A stretch of 64,000 nt of DNA from Cupriavidus metallidurans CH34 (GTDB lineage: Bacteria > Pseudomonadota > Gammaproteobacteria > Burkholderiales > Burkholderiaceae), in the NCBI RefSeq assembly GCF_000196015.1, contig NC_007973.1:930001-994000 (forward strand), written 5' to 3'. The first letter of the stretch is position 1; each line of letters begins with the position of its first letter. The position numbers and the translations under genes were made by a program. Shown here in pieces: positions 53,290-61,835 of the stretch. The notes below the pieces were generated by a model. It saw nothing but the letters and a program-made list of their open reading frames with translations. It was not told the origin of the DNA and did no database searches.

Positions 53290-54387
53290 ATGACCTTCCG
53301 CTTTGACCTGTTCCCGGTCATTGCCGCCGATGACAACCCCCGCGCCAACGGCAAGGTGTTCCAGCTACTCAAGGCCGTGCGTGAAACGGGGTCGCTCCAT
53401 CGGGCGGCACAGGAAATCGGACTTTCCTATCGTCATGCCTGGGGTGTGATGCGCACTTGGGAGGAGATGCTCGGCCGCTCGATGCTCGACATGGAGCGCG
53501 GGCGTGGCGCATCGCTGACGCGCTTCGGCGAACGGTTGCTACGGGCCGAACTGCGACTGCGCGAGACGATCGATCCGGCCGTGCAGAAGGCCATGGCGGA
53601 TTTCCTGACCGATCTCGATGAGGCCGCGCGGCCTCAGACCGTGCTGCATTTCTCCGGCAGCCACGACCCGGCCGTGGAAACGCTGGCCGCCGCGCTCAGG
53701 GAAACGCCGGCGCCACTGCAACTCGATACCGTGTTCTGCGGCAGCGTGGAAGGGCTGGTCTGCCTGCAGGAGCGGCAGTCGGAACTGGCTGGTTTTTATG
53801 TCTCGCCGATCCAGATCGCTGGTTCGGTGGCGCATGTGACACTGCGCAAGTGGCTGCGGCCGGCCACGGTGCGGCTGGTGCGGCTGGCGTGGCGCGAGCA
53901 GGGCCTGATCGTGGCGCCGGACATGGCGCGCGAGATCCGCGACCTGCGCGATCTGGCTCGCACCGGCGCGCGCTTTATCAACCGCCAGCGGAGTTCGGGC
54001 ACGCGGATGCTGTTTGATCAATTGCTGGCCACGCAGGGGTTGTATCCAGACCAGATTTCCGGGTACGACGATCCCGAGTTCAGCAATGAGAAGGTCGCCG
54101 AAGCAGTGCATTCGGGCCGCGCGCAGGTCGCCTTCGGCCTGCGCATGAACGCTGAAGCGCACGGCCTGGCATTCGTCCCGCTAACCCGCGAGGCCTACTA
54201 TCTGGCGCTGCGCAAGAACGACCAGACCGCGCCGTGGGTGACCGCGCTGCTGTCGCTGCTTGCCGACCCGGCCTTCGCGCGGCGCATCGAGCAACTTCCG
54301 GGATACACGGCGGCGGAACCGGCTGGCATCCTGACGCCGCAGCAGGCGTTGCCCTGGTACGGTCCCGACGGCAAGGAAGGGGCTTGA
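53290..54387 (+). CDS. HTH regulator with a periplasmic-binding-protein-like sensor domain
   Basis: A 365-residue cytoplasmic protein. The N-terminal ModE/LysR-like winged helix (about 15-100) has GSLHRAAQEIGLSYRHAWGVM and a GRGASLTRFGERLL end. The C-terminal PBP-like domain (about 115-350) has NRQRSSGTRMLFDQLL, a typical anion-binding loop of COG1910 proteins. This design senses an oxyanion such as molybdate or tungstate. Its divergent placement to tupA makes it the probable tupA regulator. Substrate is inferred. Confidence 0.88.
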   Translation: MTFRFDLFPVIAADDNPRANGKVFQLLKAVRETGSLHRAAQEIGLSYRHAWGVMRTWEEMLGRSMLDMERGRGASLTRFGERLLRAELRLRETIDPAVQKAMADFLTDLDEAARPQTVLHFSGSHDPAVETLAAALRETPAPLQLDTVFCGSVEGLVCLQERQSELAGFYVSPIQIAGSVAHVTLRKWLRPATVRLVRLAWREQGLIVAPDMAREIRDLRDLARTGARFINRQRSSGTRMLFDQLLATQGLYPDQISGYDDPEFSNEKVAEAVHSGRAQVAFGLRMNAEAHGLAFVPLTREAYYLALRKNDQTAPWVTALLSLLADPAFARRIEQLPGYTAAEPAGILTPQQALPWYGPDGKEGA

Positions 54388-54483
54388 GCCGGGCCTGAGA
54401 GGCGCCTGGGCGCAGGCGTATTACACTCTTCGCAAGTCCGCAGCGACAAATAGCGATAAACCGCGACAAACGCGAGGAGTGCA

Positions 54484-55080
54484 ATGCTGGAAACCGCCGC
54501 GCTGGCCGCAGGCATGTCCTGGGCCAGCGGCATTCGTCTCTATCTGGCCGTGCTGACGGCAGGTGTACTGGCCCGTCTGGGCTGGCTCGACCTGCCGCCA
54601 GGCCTGCACGTGCTCGAGTCCTGGTGGGTGATCGGCATTGCCGGCGCGATGGCTGCGGCCGAGTTCGTCGCGGACAAGGTGCCGGGCTTCGACACGGTCT
54701 GGGATGGCATCCAGACCTTCATCCGCATTCCCGCCGGGGCGATCCTGGCCGCCGCCGCATTCGGCCAGCTCGATCCCCAATGGATGGTGGCGGCCGGCCT
54801 GATCGGCGGCACGCTTGCCGGCACCGCCCACGCGACGAAAGCGGGCACGCGGGCATTGATCAATGTGTCGCCCGAACCATTTTCGAACTGGGTGGCCTCA
54901 TTCACCGAAGACATCACCACGGCCGGCGGGCTGCTGCTGGCGTTCTTCCTGCCCGTGGTATTCCTGATCCTGCTGGTCCTGTTCCTGATCACTGCCGCAT
55001 GGCTGCTGCCGAAGCTGTGGCGTGGCGTGCGGCGTCTGCACGCCGGGCTGCGCGGCAACGCTGACAACCAGCGCCCCTAG
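54484..55080 (+). CDS. DUF4126 membrane protein
   Basis: A 198-residue integral membrane protein with about 5 hydrophobic segments (for example residues 1-30, 45-70, 75-110, 150-185). The first part, AGMSWASGIRLYLAVLTAGVLARLG, is a DUF4126 hallmark. The function is not known. GAGGAG precedes the ATG. It is followed by three near-perfect 9-bp repeats and, 57 bases later, by the FtsX-type gene. Confidence 0.8.
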   Translation: MLETAALAAGMSWASGIRLYLAVLTAGVLARLGWLDLPPGLHVLESWWVIGIAGAMAAAEFVADKVPGFDTVWDGIQTFIRIPAGAILAAAAFGQLDPQWMVAAGLIGGTLAGTAHATKAGTRALINVSPEPFSNWVASFTEDITTAGGLLLAFFLPVVFLILLVLFLITAAWLLPKLWRGVRRLHAGLRGNADNQRP

Positions 55081-55098
55081 CGCCCCTAGCGTCCCTAG
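55072..55098. repeat. Three 9-bp tandem repeats at the DUF4126 stop
   Basis: CGCCCCTAG twice and CGTCCCTAG once, the first copy providing the TAG stop codon of the DUF4126 gene. Confidence 0.85.
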
Positions 55099-55137
55099 CG
55101 CACCGATACACCGATAGATAACCTGAACCGATCGCCG

Positions 55138-57693
55138 ATGTCTGCCGAAACGACCGTCAAAGCTTCTCAGCCGCGTTTTTCCGCCTGGCGGCAAGCCTTG
55201 CGCATGGCCCGCCGGGACTGGCTGGCCGGGGAACTGACGCTGCTGTTGTTCGCGCTAGTGCTGGCCGTGGCGGCGCTGACCAGCGTGGGCTTTCTGGCGG
55301 ACCGGATGCGTCTGGGCCTGGAGCGCGACGCGCGGCAGATGATCGCGGCCGATGTGCTGTTGATTTCCGACCAGCCATTCGACGCGGCCTTCGCCGAGCG
55401 GGCGCAGCGTGACGGACTCCGGGTGGCGCAGACCGTCACGTTCCCGAGCATGGCAACGGCGCGCGTGAGAGGCGCGCCCGAGCATGCCGAAGCACCGAGC
55501 CAGCTGGCGGCGCTGAAGGCGGTGACCGACGACTATCCGCTGCGCGGCCGGCTCAAGGTGGCCAGTGCCCCGGGCGGCGCCGAGACGGTGGCGGAGGGCA
55601 TTCCCGCCCCGGGCAAGGTGTGGGTCGACGAAGCGCTGCTGATCGCGCTAGGCCTGCATGTTGGCGACAGCCTGCAACTCGGCAGCAAGACGTTTTATAT
55701 CGACCGGATTCTCACGCAGGAACTCGATCGTGGCGCGGGCTTCATGAACTTCGCGCCGCGTGTGTTGTTGCCGCTGTCCGACCTTGATGCGACGAAGCTG
55801 ATCGGCTGGGGCAGCCGTGTGACATACCGCTTGCTCGTTGCGGGCTCCGATGTGGCAGGCGAGGAGTATCGGAAGTGGGCAACCGACGAAATCCAGCGCC
55901 GGCATCTGCGCAATACGCGCGTGGAGTCTCTGGAATCGGGACAGCCGCAGATGCGTGCCACGCTTGATCGCGCCGAGCGCTTCCTGTCGCTGGTGGCGGT
56001 GCTGTCGGCGATGATCGCGGCAGTGGCCATCGCGATGTCCGCCCGCCGCTACATGCAGCGCCACACCGATGCCTGCGCGGTCTACAAGTGCCTGGGCCTG
56101 TCACGCCAGCAGATCCTGACCGCTTTCGCGATCGAATTCGCGCTGCTCGGCCTCGGTGGCGCGGTGGTGGGCGTGGTGCTGGGCTATCTGGCGCACTATG
56201 GATTGCTGATGTCGCTCGGTGGGCTGCTGCAGGTGTCGTTGCCGCATCCGTCGGCGGTGCCCGCGCTGATCGGCGTGGCCGCGGGGCTGGTACTGCTGGT
56301 GGGCTTTGCATTGCCGCCGCTGCTGGCGCTGACGCGTGTGGCGCCACTGCGTGTGCTGCGACGCGATATCGGCGTGCCTCCCGTGTCCGTCTGGGTGGCC
56401 TATGCGCTCGGGCTCGGTGCTTTCGTGGCGCTGCTGCTGGTGGCGGCGCGTGACCTGAAGCTCGGGGTGACCACGGCTGGTGGGTTTGTTGGCGCGGGTA
56501 TCGCGTTTGCGGTGCTGGCGCTGGGTCTGTTGCTCCTGCTATCTCGTGTGATGCGTGGCCGCGCGCGTGGCAATGTCGGCTGGCGCTTCGCGCTGGCCGT
56601 GCTCGAACGCCGCCGTGGCGTCACTGTGCTGCAGACCGTCGCGCTTGCCGTCGGGCTGATGGCGCTGTTGTTGCTGGGTATGACGCGCAACGACCTGATC
56701 GATTCTTGGCGCAACGCCACGCCGGCCAATGCGCCGAATCGCTTCATCATCAATATCCAGCCGGATCAGCGCGATCCGCTGCAGGCGATGCTGGCAAAGG
56801 ATGGCGTGGAAGATCTGCTCTATCCGATGGTGCGCGGCCGCCTGACGCAGATCGGCAGCCGGCCGGTCCAGGCCGAGAGCTACCCGGAGGGACGCGCGCG
56901 CAATCTGGTGGAGCGCGAGTTCAACCTGTCGTACATGGACCAGCTTCCCGAAGGCAATCAAGTCACCTCGGGCCGCTGGGACGAAGGTGGCGCGTCGGTG
57001 GAAGAGGGCATCGCCAAGACGCTACATATCCAGCTTGGCGACACGTTGCGGTTCGACGTGGCCGGACAGACCGTCGAGGCACCCGTCACGTCGCTGCGTA
57101 AGCTCGACTGGGGCTCGATGCGCGTGAATTTCTTCGTGATTCTGCCGACGGCCAAGATGCAGGGTCTGCCCGAGACCTACATCACCGCGTTCCATCTGCC
57201 GCCCGCCAAGGCCGCGCTTGGCAATCAGCTTGCCGCTGCATTCCCGAACATCACAGTGGTGAACACCGACTTGATCCTGCGGCAGATCCAGCAGGTTCTG
57301 GACCAGGTAATCGCCGCCGTGGAGTTTCTGTTCGTCTTCACGCTGCTGGCCGGCGTGACCGTGCTCTATGCGGCGCTATCCGGCGCGCGTGACGAGCGCA
57401 AGCGCGATGCCGGGCTACTCAAGGCGCTGGGTGCGTCGGCGGCGCTGGTACGACAGACCCAGTACGCGGAATTCCTCGTGGTCGGCGGACTGGCGGGGCT
57501 GCTGGCCAGCGTCGGCGCTATCGGGGTGGGTTGGGGCCTGTCGCAGTACGTGTTCGATTTCCCGTACCGATTCAACATCTGGATCGTACCGGTCGGCGTG
57601 GTTTCTGGCATGATCTGCGCTTTTGCGGGCGGCTGGCTCGGATTGCGCGAGGTATTGCGGCAACCGGCGCTGGCGACGCTGCGCGACGTCTGA
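55138..57693 (+). CDS. ABC transporter permease, FtsX family (double)
   Basis: An 851-residue membrane protein with two copies of the FtsX/MacB permease module. Each has a TM helix, a periplasmic domain and a three-TM block; helices are visible around 28-50, 280-305, 330-360, 380-405 and again 425-450, 490-515, 720-745, 770-800, 815-840. The order matches the YbbP-type permease, which usually works with a YbbA ATPase. No ATPase is found next to it here. It might export lipids or lipoproteins, or be a remodelled orphan. The next gene begins 15 bases after its stop. Confidence 0.88.
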   Translation: MSAETTVKASQPRFSAWRQALRMARRDWLAGELTLLLFALVLAVAALTSVGFLADRMRLGLERDARQMIAADVLLISDQPFDAAFAERAQRDGLRVAQTVTFPSMATARVRGAPEHAEAPSQLAALKAVTDDYPLRGRLKVASAPGGAETVAEGIPAPGKVWVDEALLIALGLHVGDSLQLGSKTFYIDRILTQELDRGAGFMNFAPRVLLPLSDLDATKLIGWGSRVTYRLLVAGSDVAGEEYRKWATDEIQRRHLRNTRVESLESGQPQMRATLDRAERFLSLVAVLSAMIAAVAIAMSARRYMQRHTDACAVYKCLGLSRQQILTAFAIEFALLGLGGAVVGVVLGYLAHYGLLMSLGGLLQVSLPHPSAVPALIGVAAGLVLLVGFALPPLLALTRVAPLRVLRRDIGVPPVSVWVAYALGLGAFVALLLVAARDLKLGVTTAGGFVGAGIAFAVLALGLLLLLSRVMRGRARGNVGWRFALAVLERRRGVTVLQTVALAVGLMALLLLGMTRNDLIDSWRNATPANAPNRFIINIQPDQRDPLQAMLAKDGVEDLLYPMVRGRLTQIGSRPVQAESYPEGRARNLVEREFNLSYMDQLPEGNQVTSGRWDEGGASVEEGIAKTLHIQLGDTLRFDVAGQTVEAPVTSLRKLDWGSMRVNFFVILPTAKMQGLPETYITAFHLPPAKAALGNQLAAAFPNITVVNTDLILRQIQQVLDQVIAAVEFLFVFTLLAGVTVLYAALSGARDERKRDAGLLKALGASAALVRQTQYAEFLVVGGLAGLLASVGAIGVGWGLSQYVFDFPYRFNIWIVPVGVVSGMICAFAGGWLGLREVLRQPALATLRDV

Positions 57694-57708
57694 TTTCCCT
57701 GTATCGCC

Positions 57709-58152
57709 ATGAGCACCGAATCCACCAACCCGCCCGACGGGCAGTCCAACCAGCCCGAGGAGCAGCGGGAACAGATTACCGCGTACGAACTGATCGGCGG
57801 CGAGGCGCGCGTGCGCGAACTGGTTGATCGTTTCTACGACCTGATGGACCTGGAGACGGAGTTCGCCGGCCTGCGCGCGCTGCATCCGCCCTCGCTGGAG
57901 GGTTCGCGCGACAAGCTGTTCTGGTTCCTGTGTGGTTGGCTGGGCGGGCCGAACTACTTTATCGAGCGCTTCGGCCATCCCCGTCTGCGCGCGCGCCATT
58001 TGCCGTTCGAGATTGGCACCAGCGAGCGTGACCAGTGGATGCGTTGCATGGCACTGGCGATGCAGGACGTGGGGCTGTCGGAAGATCTGCAGATGCGGCT
58101 GATGCAGGCGCTTTTCCAGACTGCGGACTGGATGCGCAATGTCCAGCGATAA
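57709..58152 (+). CDS. Group II truncated haemoglobin
   Basis: A 147-residue group II truncated globin (2/2 fold). Landmarks are the B-helix pattern RVRELVDRFYDLMD with Tyr and the DTDPEF-like stretch (ETEFAGLRALHP), the E-helix (LFWFLCGWLGGP), the proximal His in GHPRLRARH, and Trp G8 in ERDQWMRCM. It binds oxygen or NO. It overlaps the DUF924 gene by 14 bases, so the two are coupled. Confidence 0.93.
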   Translation: MSTESTNPPDGQSNQPEEQREQITAYELIGGEARVRELVDRFYDLMDLETEFAGLRALHPPSLEGSRDKLFWFLCGWLGGPNYFIERFGHPRLRARHLPFEIGTSERDQWMRCMALAMQDVGLSEDLQMRLMQALFQTADWMRNVQR

Positions 58153-58741
58153 CCGGATGCCGGCGGCCGCGCAGGCCGTGCTCGATTTCTGGTTCGGCTT
58201 GCCAGGTGCGCCGGAATGGAACATTTCGCGGCGCGAATGGTTCACCAAGTGCGTGAGCTTCGATACCACGGTCCGGGCGCGCTTCCTGTCGTACTGGCAG
58301 GCCGCGCATGACGGAGCCGAGGACGACTGGTTCGTGACGCCGGAGGGCGCTTGCGCCCGGATCGTGCTACTCGACCAGTTCCCGCGCAATATGTTTCGCG
58401 GCGATCCACGCAGCTTCGCCACCGATGGCAAGGCACTCGCGGCGGCCCGCCGGATGCTGGACCTCGGTTGGGGCCGCCAGTTGCCCACGCCGTGGCACCG
58501 CATGTTCTGCTACTTGCCGTTCGAGCATGCGGAATCGCTGGATGCGCAGGACATCGCGGTGCGGGAAATGATGGCCCTGCGCGACGACAGTGGCGGGAAA
58601 GTCGATGTGGTGGAGTGGGCCGAGAAGCATCGCGACGTCATCGCGCGCTTCGGCCGCTTCCCGCACCGCAACGCCGTGCTGGGCCGGGTGAATTCGGATG
58701 CGGAAGCCGCGTATCTGAAACAGCCGGGCTCGTCATTCTGA
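58139..58741 (+). CDS. DUF924 family protein
   Basis: This 200-residue soluble protein has the family blocks VLDFWFG near the N-terminus, LLDQFPRNMFRG and RMFCYLPFEHAE, and FGRFPHRNAVLGR at the end. The fold is all-helical and tetratricopeptide-like; the function is unknown. It overlaps the end of the haemoglobin gene. Confidence 0.9.
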   Translation: MSSDNRMPAAAQAVLDFWFGLPGAPEWNISRREWFTKCVSFDTTVRARFLSYWQAAHDGAEDDWFVTPEGACARIVLLDQFPRNMFRGDPRSFATDGKALAAARRMLDLGWGRQLPTPWHRMFCYLPFEHAESLDAQDIAVREMMALRDDSGGKVDVVEWAEKHRDVIARFGRFPHRNAVLGRVNSDAEAAYLKQPGSSF

Positions 58742-58801
58742 GCATCGACGCGTAGGTGCGGTTCTCGCCGCACGCCCGGGGGAGGCCTCGGACGCTATGC
58801 T

Positions 58802-58807
58802 TATAAT
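58802..58807 (+). promoter_or_regulatory. -10 box before the TetR gene
   Basis: TATAAT 36 bases before the ATG at 58843. No -35 box is evident. Confidence 0.5.
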
Positions 58808-58842
58808 CGCAACTCTGCCGATACAAAGTCGTTCCAACGCCC

Positions 58843-59553
58843 ATGGAAGCCAAACCGCAAGCCGGTCCCCGTCGTACCCGGGATCGCATTCTCGACGTCT
58901 CGCTGCGCCTGTTCAATGAACTTGGCGAGCCCAACGTCACCACGACGACGATTGCGGAAGCCATGGAAATCAGTCCTGGCAATCTCTACTACCACTTCCG
59001 CAACAAGGACGACATCATCAATTCCATCTTCGTGCGCTTCGAGCAGGAGATGGAGCGTCGCCTCAAAATGCCGGAAGACCACAAGGCCACATTGGGGGAG
59101 AGCTGGGGCTATCTGCAGTACATGTCCGAGTTTCTGTGGAACTACCGTTTCCTGTATCGCGACATCAACGACCTGCTGGCGCGCAACCGGATGCTGGAGA
59201 CCAACTTCAAGCGCATCGTCGATCAGAAGAAGCGCTTCGCGCTCGAGATCTGCCGCCAGTTCCAGGAAGATGGCGACATGGACGCCACGCCGGAACAGGT
59301 GGACGCGATCTGCACCAACATTGTCGTGATCGCCACGTACTGGCTGTCGTTCCAGTTCGTGCAGCACCCGCGCCAGTACAACGACCCCGAACAGATTCGC
59401 GGCTATCTGCATGGGTCGAGCTATCACATCTTCTCGATTCTCGCGCCGTACCTGCGTGGCAAGGCGCGCGAGGCATTCGACCAGCTTGCGCGCGAGTACG
59501 CGGCGGAGAAGGCCGCAGCGGATGCCGCAAAGCTTGAAAAGGACAGAAAGTGA
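58843..59553 (+). CDS. TetR/AcrR-family transcriptional regulator
   Basis: A 236-residue TetR protein. The helix-turn-helix (about 8-60) has RDRILDVSLRLFNELG and TTTIAEAMEISPGNLYYHFRNKDDI. The C-terminal domain has a long helical ligand pocket and a charged tail (about 200-236). It overlaps the next gene by 4 bases (GTGA), so both are translated from one message. The ligand is unknown. Confidence 0.92.
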   Translation: MEAKPQAGPRRTRDRILDVSLRLFNELGEPNVTTTTIAEAMEISPGNLYYHFRNKDDIINSIFVRFEQEMERRLKMPEDHKATLGESWGYLQYMSEFLWNYRFLYRDINDLLARNRMLETNFKRIVDQKKRFALEICRQFQEDGDMDATPEQVDAICTNIVVIATYWLSFQFVQHPRQYNDPEQIRGYLHGSSYHIFSILAPYLRGKAREAFDQLAREYAAEKAAADAAKLEKDRK

Positions 59554-60134
59554 AGTCGGTTTGTGTTTATTGCGGGTCGAGCCCAGGTTTTCGACCCGAG
59601 TACGCGGAAGCAGCGCGAGCGCTTGGGCAAGCCATGGCGGAGCGGGGTCTGGCCCTGGTCTATGGCGGGGGCAATGTGGGCCTGATGGGCATCGTGGCCG
59701 ATAGCGTTATGGCGCACGGCGGTGCCGCCATCGGCATCATTCCAGAAGCGCTGATGCAGAAGGAGGTCGGCCATCGAGGCCTGACCGAGCTTCACATCGT
59801 GCGCAACATGCACGAGCGCAAGCAGATGATGGCGGATCGCGCCGATGCGTTCATCGCCATGCCCGGCGGCGTGGGCACGTTCGAAGAGCTGTTTGAAACG
59901 TTCACGTGGGCGCAGCTCGGCTACCACGACAAGCCTGTTGGCCTGCTCAACGTGGCGGGGTTCTACGACGGCATGCTCGGGTTTCTGAATCACGCCGTAA
60001 GCGAGGGCTTCCTGAAGCAGGTTCATGCGGACATGCTGCACGTGTCCACCGAGCCGGAGGATATGCTCGCCCGCCTGGCGGCGGCGCCGCGTGTGCACGT
60101 CGACAAGTGGCAGGAAGGCCGCGAGAAGGCCTGA
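59550..60134 (+). CDS. LOG-family cytokinin-riboside phosphoribohydrolase-like protein
   Basis: The 194-residue Rossmann-fold LOG protein cleaves nucleoside monophosphates (such as cytokinin riboside monophosphates) to base and ribose 5-phosphate. The motifs VYCGSSPG, GGGNVGLMG and PGGVGTFEELFE are present. It starts at a GTG that overlaps the tetR stop. In bacteria without cytokinin metabolism, a purine salvage role is likely. Confidence 0.92.
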   Translation: MKSVCVYCGSSPGFRPEYAEAARALGQAMAERGLALVYGGGNVGLMGIVADSVMAHGGAAIGIIPEALMQKEVGHRGLTELHIVRNMHERKQMMADRADAFIAMPGGVGTFEELFETFTWAQLGYHDKPVGLLNVAGFYDGMLGFLNHAVSEGFLKQVHADMLHVSTEPEDMLARLAAAPRVHVDKWQEGREKA

Positions 60135-60152
60135 CCCTCCGCTCCCGGGATG

Positions 60153-60176
60153 CTGGGCGACTGGGCGACTGGGCGG
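60153..60176. repeat. Three 8-bp tandem repeats
   Basis: CTGGGCGA twice followed by CTGGGCGG, between the convergent LOG and dgkA genes. Confidence 0.85.
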
Positions 60177-60193
60177 TTGGCCGATCTGGCTGA

Positions 60194-60691
60194 TCAGTTG
60201 AACAGCATCCCCACCCACCGCACCACGTGCGGTCCCGCGATGGCGGCCCACGTGCCGCCACAGAGGATCAACGCCAGCATCACCGCCGCGCTGCCGAAGT
60301 CCTTGGCGCGTTTGGACAGGCTGTGCCGTTCCAGCGAGATCCGGTCGATCGCGGCTTCCACGCTCGAGTTGAGCAGTTCCACGATCAGCACCAGCAGCAG
60401 CGTGCCCAGCAGCATCACGCGTTCGACGACCGTTGCCGGAATGATGAACGCGCACGGCGTGAGGATCACCACCAGCGTCAGTTCCTGACGGAACGCGCTT
60501 TCTTCCAGAATCGCATAGCGCAACCCCGATGCCGAGTTGATTGCCGCGTGCCAGGCGCGCGTCAGCCCCCGATTTCCTTTGTGTGGATTGCTGGCGATCG
60601 AATACTCGGACTCGACTTCAGCCGCCATGTGAGCGGCCGTCGGCCGGTGCAGCGACGGATCGGGCGGTAGCGTGTGATGAGGCTTGGCCAT
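60194..60691 (-). CDS. dgkA: Diacylglycerol kinase
   Basis: The 165-residue integral membrane kinase phosphorylates diacylglycerol to phosphatidic acid. The core has about three membrane helices and the catalytic VELLNSSVEAAIDRI motif (about 110). An N-terminal cytoplasmic extension of about 45 residues is longer than in E. coli. The ATG at 60691 overlaps the upstream glycosyltransferase gene by 74 bases; an ATG at 60628 would reduce this to 11, and neither has a clear ribosome site. Confidence 0.88.
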   Translation of the reverse strand: MAKPHHTLPPDPSLHRPTAAHMAAEVESEYSIASNPHKGNRGLTRAWHAAINSASGLRYAILEESAFRQELTLVVILTPCAFIIPATVVERVMLLGTLLLVLIVELLNSSVEAAIDRISLERHSLSKRAKDFGSAAVMLALILCGGTWAAIAGPHVVRWVGMLFN

Positions 60692-61736
60692 GATCTGGGG
60701 CGACTGGGGGCGCTGAATTGTCGGTTCCGCCCGTGCCTGTTGGCAGCGGACGCAAATGGGTGAGGAACTGCTCGGATGCGGCGCGCCACGAGAACTTCTC
60801 CGCGTGGGCACGTGCCGTTGCGCGGTCGATGCGCAGGGCTTCCAGGCAGGCCTCTCTCAGGTCTTCGTGCATCACGCCGGCCGGGCTGTTGCCGAGCACG
60901 TCGATCGGCCCGGTGACAGGGTAGGCCGCCACCGGCAGCCCGCTTGCCAATGCTTCGAGCAGGACCAGTCCGAACGTATCGGTGCGGCTCGGAAACACGA
61001 AGACATCTGCTGAAGCATACACCTTTGCCAACTCGGGCTGCTTGAGTACGCCGAGGTAGTTCGCTGACGGATAGCGCGCCTTAAGGCCGGCCAGCGCGGG
61101 GCCGTCGCCCACCACCCACTTCGAACCCGGCAGGTCGAGCTGCAGGAATGCCTCGACGTTCTTTTCCACCGCCACGCGGCCCACGTAGAGGAAGATCGGA
61201 TGCGCGGTGTTCAGGACGTTCGCCCGTTGCGCGGTGAAAACATCGAGATCGACGCCGCGCGTCCACAGTACGCCGTTCGTGATGCCGTAATCCTGCAGAT
61301 CCTTGAGCACCACGGGCGTCGGCGCCATCACTGCGCGCGCGGAGCCATGGAACCAGCGCAGAAAGCGGTAGGTCCACGCCAGCGGAATGCCGAAGCGCGC
61401 CTGCACATACTCCGGAAAGCGCGTGTGATAGGCCGTGGTGAACGGCAGGTCGTGCTGCATCGCGTAGCGGCGCGCGGCCAGGCCAAGTGGCCCTTCGGTG
61501 GCGATATGGAGTGCGTCGGGACGGAACGTGTCGATGCGCCGGCGCACCTTGCCCGAGGGCAGCAGCGACAGCCGGATCTCGGGATAGGTCGGGCAGGGGA
61601 TCGTCTGGAATTCGAGCGGCGTGATCAGGTCCACGGTGTGACCCATGGCTTCGAGCTCGCGGCGGGTGGATTTCAGCGTGCGCACCACGCCGTTGACCTG
61701 TGGTTCCCAGGCGTCGGTGACAATCAGGACTCTCAT
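60618..61736 (-). CDS. GT4-family glycosyltransferase
   Basis: This 372-residue retaining glycosyltransferase starts at 61736 (MRVLIVTDAWEPQVNGVVRT), with AAGGAG upstream. The acceptor Gly-rich loop (NGVVRTL) and the donor site (FVFPSRTDTFGLVLLEALASG with the E-x7-E pattern, about 280) are typical of GT4 enzymes of the alpha-mannosyl/glucosyl-diacylglycerol type. The last 35 residues are low complexity. It is in tight order with dgkA and the phosphoesterase. Confidence 0.9.
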   Translation of the reverse strand: MRVLIVTDAWEPQVNGVVRTLKSTRRELEAMGHTVDLITPLEFQTIPCPTYPEIRLSLLPSGKVRRRIDTFRPDALHIATEGPLGLAARRYAMQHDLPFTTAYHTRFPEYVQARFGIPLAWTYRFLRWFHGSARAVMAPTPVVLKDLQDYGITNGVLWTRGVDLDVFTAQRANVLNTAHPIFLYVGRVAVEKNVEAFLQLDLPGSKWVVGDGPALAGLKARYPSANYLGVLKQPELAKVYASADVFVFPSRTDTFGLVLLEALASGLPVAAYPVTGPIDVLGNSPAGVMHEDLREACLEALRIDRATARAHAEKFSWRAASEQFLTHLRPLPTGTGGTDNSAPPVAPDHGQASSHATARSVAAPADGRSHGG

Positions 61737-61835
61737 CGAATCTCCTTGCTCAGGTGCGTTGTTGTTGTGACGAGCGGGCATCGCGCGCCATCCATGCAAA
61801 GGCGCGACTGCCGGGGGCGGGTGGTAAGGCAAGGA

